A stretch of DNA of 64,000 bases. Source: Serpula lacrymans var. lacrymans S7.9. Its lineage: Eukaryota > Basidiomycota > Agaricomycetes > Boletales > Serpulaceae. The position numbers and the translations under genes are program-made. Of this stretch, positions 62,611 through 64,000 are shown piece by piece; positions within the stretch are counted from its first letter, which is position 1; each line of letters begins with the position of its first letter. The stretch covers positions 1 through 64,000 of the forward strand of contig NW_006763301.1 of the NCBI RefSeq assembly GCF_000218685.1, in the 5' to 3' direction. The notes under the pieces are model-generated. The model ran no database searches. It saw only the letters and a list, made by a program, of their open reading frames with translations, and was not told the origin of the DNA.

Positions 62611-62753
62611 CGAAGAACCCAGTATACACATCGTCCGCAAGTATACTGACAGGTGGCCGGGGCCCGTATCATTCTAATCCAACGCGTCAGTGGCGATGAA
62701 CGCTCATTCACTCGTTTCATGGAAGGAGAAATACCTTAAGTCTCAAGAGACAA

Positions 62754-63386
62754 TCAACTAAGATCGCGTTTGATTTTCTCTAACATAGCAGACATCCGTA
62801 GTTTCATATCGGGCTGTCCCTTGCCATTATGACTTCGCTCTCTCGACTGTTTCCTACCATCTCGATCTGCTCCATGTCTCCCTTGCGAACGATTTGAATT
62901 CGATTTCTTCGTGTGTAGAGAACTAGGTGAAAAAGCTAGCTTTCTCAATTCACGTTTAGATAAATCTTGGTTGCGCTGAGTGTTTTGAGAATGTTCTTTC
63001 TTTGGATCTGTGTGTTGTTTGGCATCATAAGATGGAGGTCGCTGGGGGTGTCCTTTCATTGGACCGCGGGTAGATTTTTGATCTCTGTCAGCGTTCTTAG
63101 AACCAAGATTGTCGCTCTCTACGTTCTCGCCATCGTTGCCTTCAACAATGTCGACGCCTTCAGTTATCGGCGTATCTCTCCTCTGAAGCAAGCCTTCTTT
63201 CTTCTTCTGCGCTCTCCATTGGCTCTTCACTTTTTTAGTATCCACCCATGTTTGTTTCAGCTTTCTAGCTGTGGCAGGTCATGAAACCAGTAATGTGTCA
63301 GCATAGAAAGCAGACTCACCCCGATTAGTTGGAAGGTGCTGGAATGTAGGGGGCTTTCTTTTACCGGAAGTTTGAGTGGAGACCAT
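62754..63386 (-). CDS. Small basic protein, two exons (193 aa), possibly nucleolar
   Basis: Exon 1 63386-63320 (MVSTQTSGKRKPPTFQHLP) joins exon 2 63268-62754 in phase. ARKLKQTWVDTKKVKSQWRA and QKKKEGLLQRR make a conserved-looking basic helix near the start; the rest is Lys/Arg/Asp/Ser-rich, and the end MKLRMSAMLEKIKRDLS is helical. It resembles the layout of small rRNA-processing proteins of the Fyv7 kind, but the match is too weak to name. It is divergent from SUI1, 268 bases apart. Confidence 0.6.
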
Positions 63387-63654
63387 ACCTGCTGAAGCCG
63401 TGCAAGTTATTGTTGGACTGATAGTTCTAGTGAAAATTATGTCACTAAGGTCAGTATTCCTGGAGGACCCCGGTACCTGATGAGGGATTAATGAATCAGA
63501 TTCCTGCAGTGCACGGGGTCCACAGTTGAATATGTAATGATTGTGGCTAGATAAATCAAGCCCTCAATCGTTTCTTTCCTCAACTTTCACGTTGTCTTCG
63601 AATCAGAAAACACTCCCCACTCAATCCTCAGATCTATATATTTCTAGCTATCGC

Positions 63655-63970
63655 ATGAGCGTGCAGAACCTCAATTCCTTTGGTGGGCAACGCACCTAGT
63701 TTTGTACTTTTTCGCTGGCACTGATTCGTCACTTCCCTTCTCAGACCCCTTCGCTGATGAGGGCGACCCCCTCGGAGGCAACAACGACGTCGGATCTCAG
63801 CAGAATTACATTCACATTCGTATTCAGCAGAGAAACGGGAGAAAGACACTCACCACTTTACAGGGATTGCCTAAGGGTCAGTTATCTTACCCCCGTCCTA
63901 CTCTCGGAACTGACTCAGCAATTCATTATTAGAGTATGATTCGAAAAAACTTCTGAAGGCTTTCAAAAAG
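63655..63970 (+). CDS. SUI1: Translation initiation factor eIF1 (SUI1), 3' end outside the window
   Basis: Exons 63655-63682, 63745-63876 and 63933-63970 encode MSVQNLNSF, DPFADEGDPLGG, NYIHIRIQQRNGRKTLTTLQ, GLPKEYDSKKLLKAFKK, the N-terminal two thirds of eIF1, which controls start-codon selection on the 40S subunit. Donor GTGTGT follows at 63971, so at least one more exon lies beyond 64000. Sequence and exon phases are as expected for fungal SUI1. Confidence 0.93.
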
Positions 63971-64000
63971 GTGTGTAATCGTGTCTAGAATGGTGTCGTT

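Noticed and set aside
1..64000. CRISPR arrays or prokaryotic operons
   Set aside because: No regularly spaced short repeats with unique spacers; the genes are intron-rich and eukaryotic.

Overview
The window looks like nuclear DNA of a basidiomycete (probably agaricomycete) fungus. The 18S rRNA fragments read like fungal 18S, the right-hand genes have many 45-75 nt GT-AG introns, and their products (Utp21, Sfi1, aprataxin, eS21, Gyp7-like, eIF1) are eukaryotic. The species cannot be named from the sequence alone.

Region 1 (1-5946) is the most interesting part. Two partial 18S rRNA fragments (1-170 and 5708-5936) flank a block of about 5.5 kb that looks like a complete, ambisense CRESS-DNA virus genome related to the geminivirus/genomovirus lineage. 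It has a Rep gene with predicted introns (plus strand, all catalytic motifs present), a capsid-like gene with an arginine-rich N-terminus (minus strand), a third spliced minus-strand gene of unknown function, a TATA box before each gene, and a 13-bp stem-loop with adjacent GGGTAGA repeats that looks like the replication origin. The reading frames are not broken. The 18S pieces are in circularly permuted order (downstream part on the left, upstream part on the right). The longest Rep intron (about 299 nt) carries degenerate telomere-like repeats and three hairpins.

Region 2 (5937-37000) is a transposon nest. In order: an APE-endonuclease LINE joined to 18S and interrupted by solo LTRs (5937-10071); a Ty3/Gypsy element (10072-16544); a 5'-truncated Ty1/Copia element (16545-21496); and a large Gypsy element bounded by CTAGG target duplications (21662-36929). 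That last element holds a 1.8-kb LTR-like insert carrying its own ORF, a 293-bp insert, a second copy of the 1.8-kb insert containing a whole minus-strand chromodomain Gypsy element, and inside that a TIR element with a Pol III (SINE-like) unit plus another solo LTR. Most coding frames here are broken; only their remnants are annotated.

Region 3 (37000-64000) is ordinary gene-dense euchromatin with short intergenic gaps: UTP21 (+), SFI1-like (+), PIG-Y-like (-), an unrecognised gene (-), a small coiled-coil gene (+), two convergent Gfo/Idh/MocA oxidoreductases (+ and -), aprataxin HNT3 (-), RPS21 (+), a Gyp7-like Rab-GAP (+), a PAP2 lipid phosphatase (-), a PPP4R2-like phosphatase subunit (+), a small basic protein (-) and SUI1/eIF1 (+, cut by the window end). 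Exon borders were set by eye from splice consensus and reading phase; no alignment or search was run.
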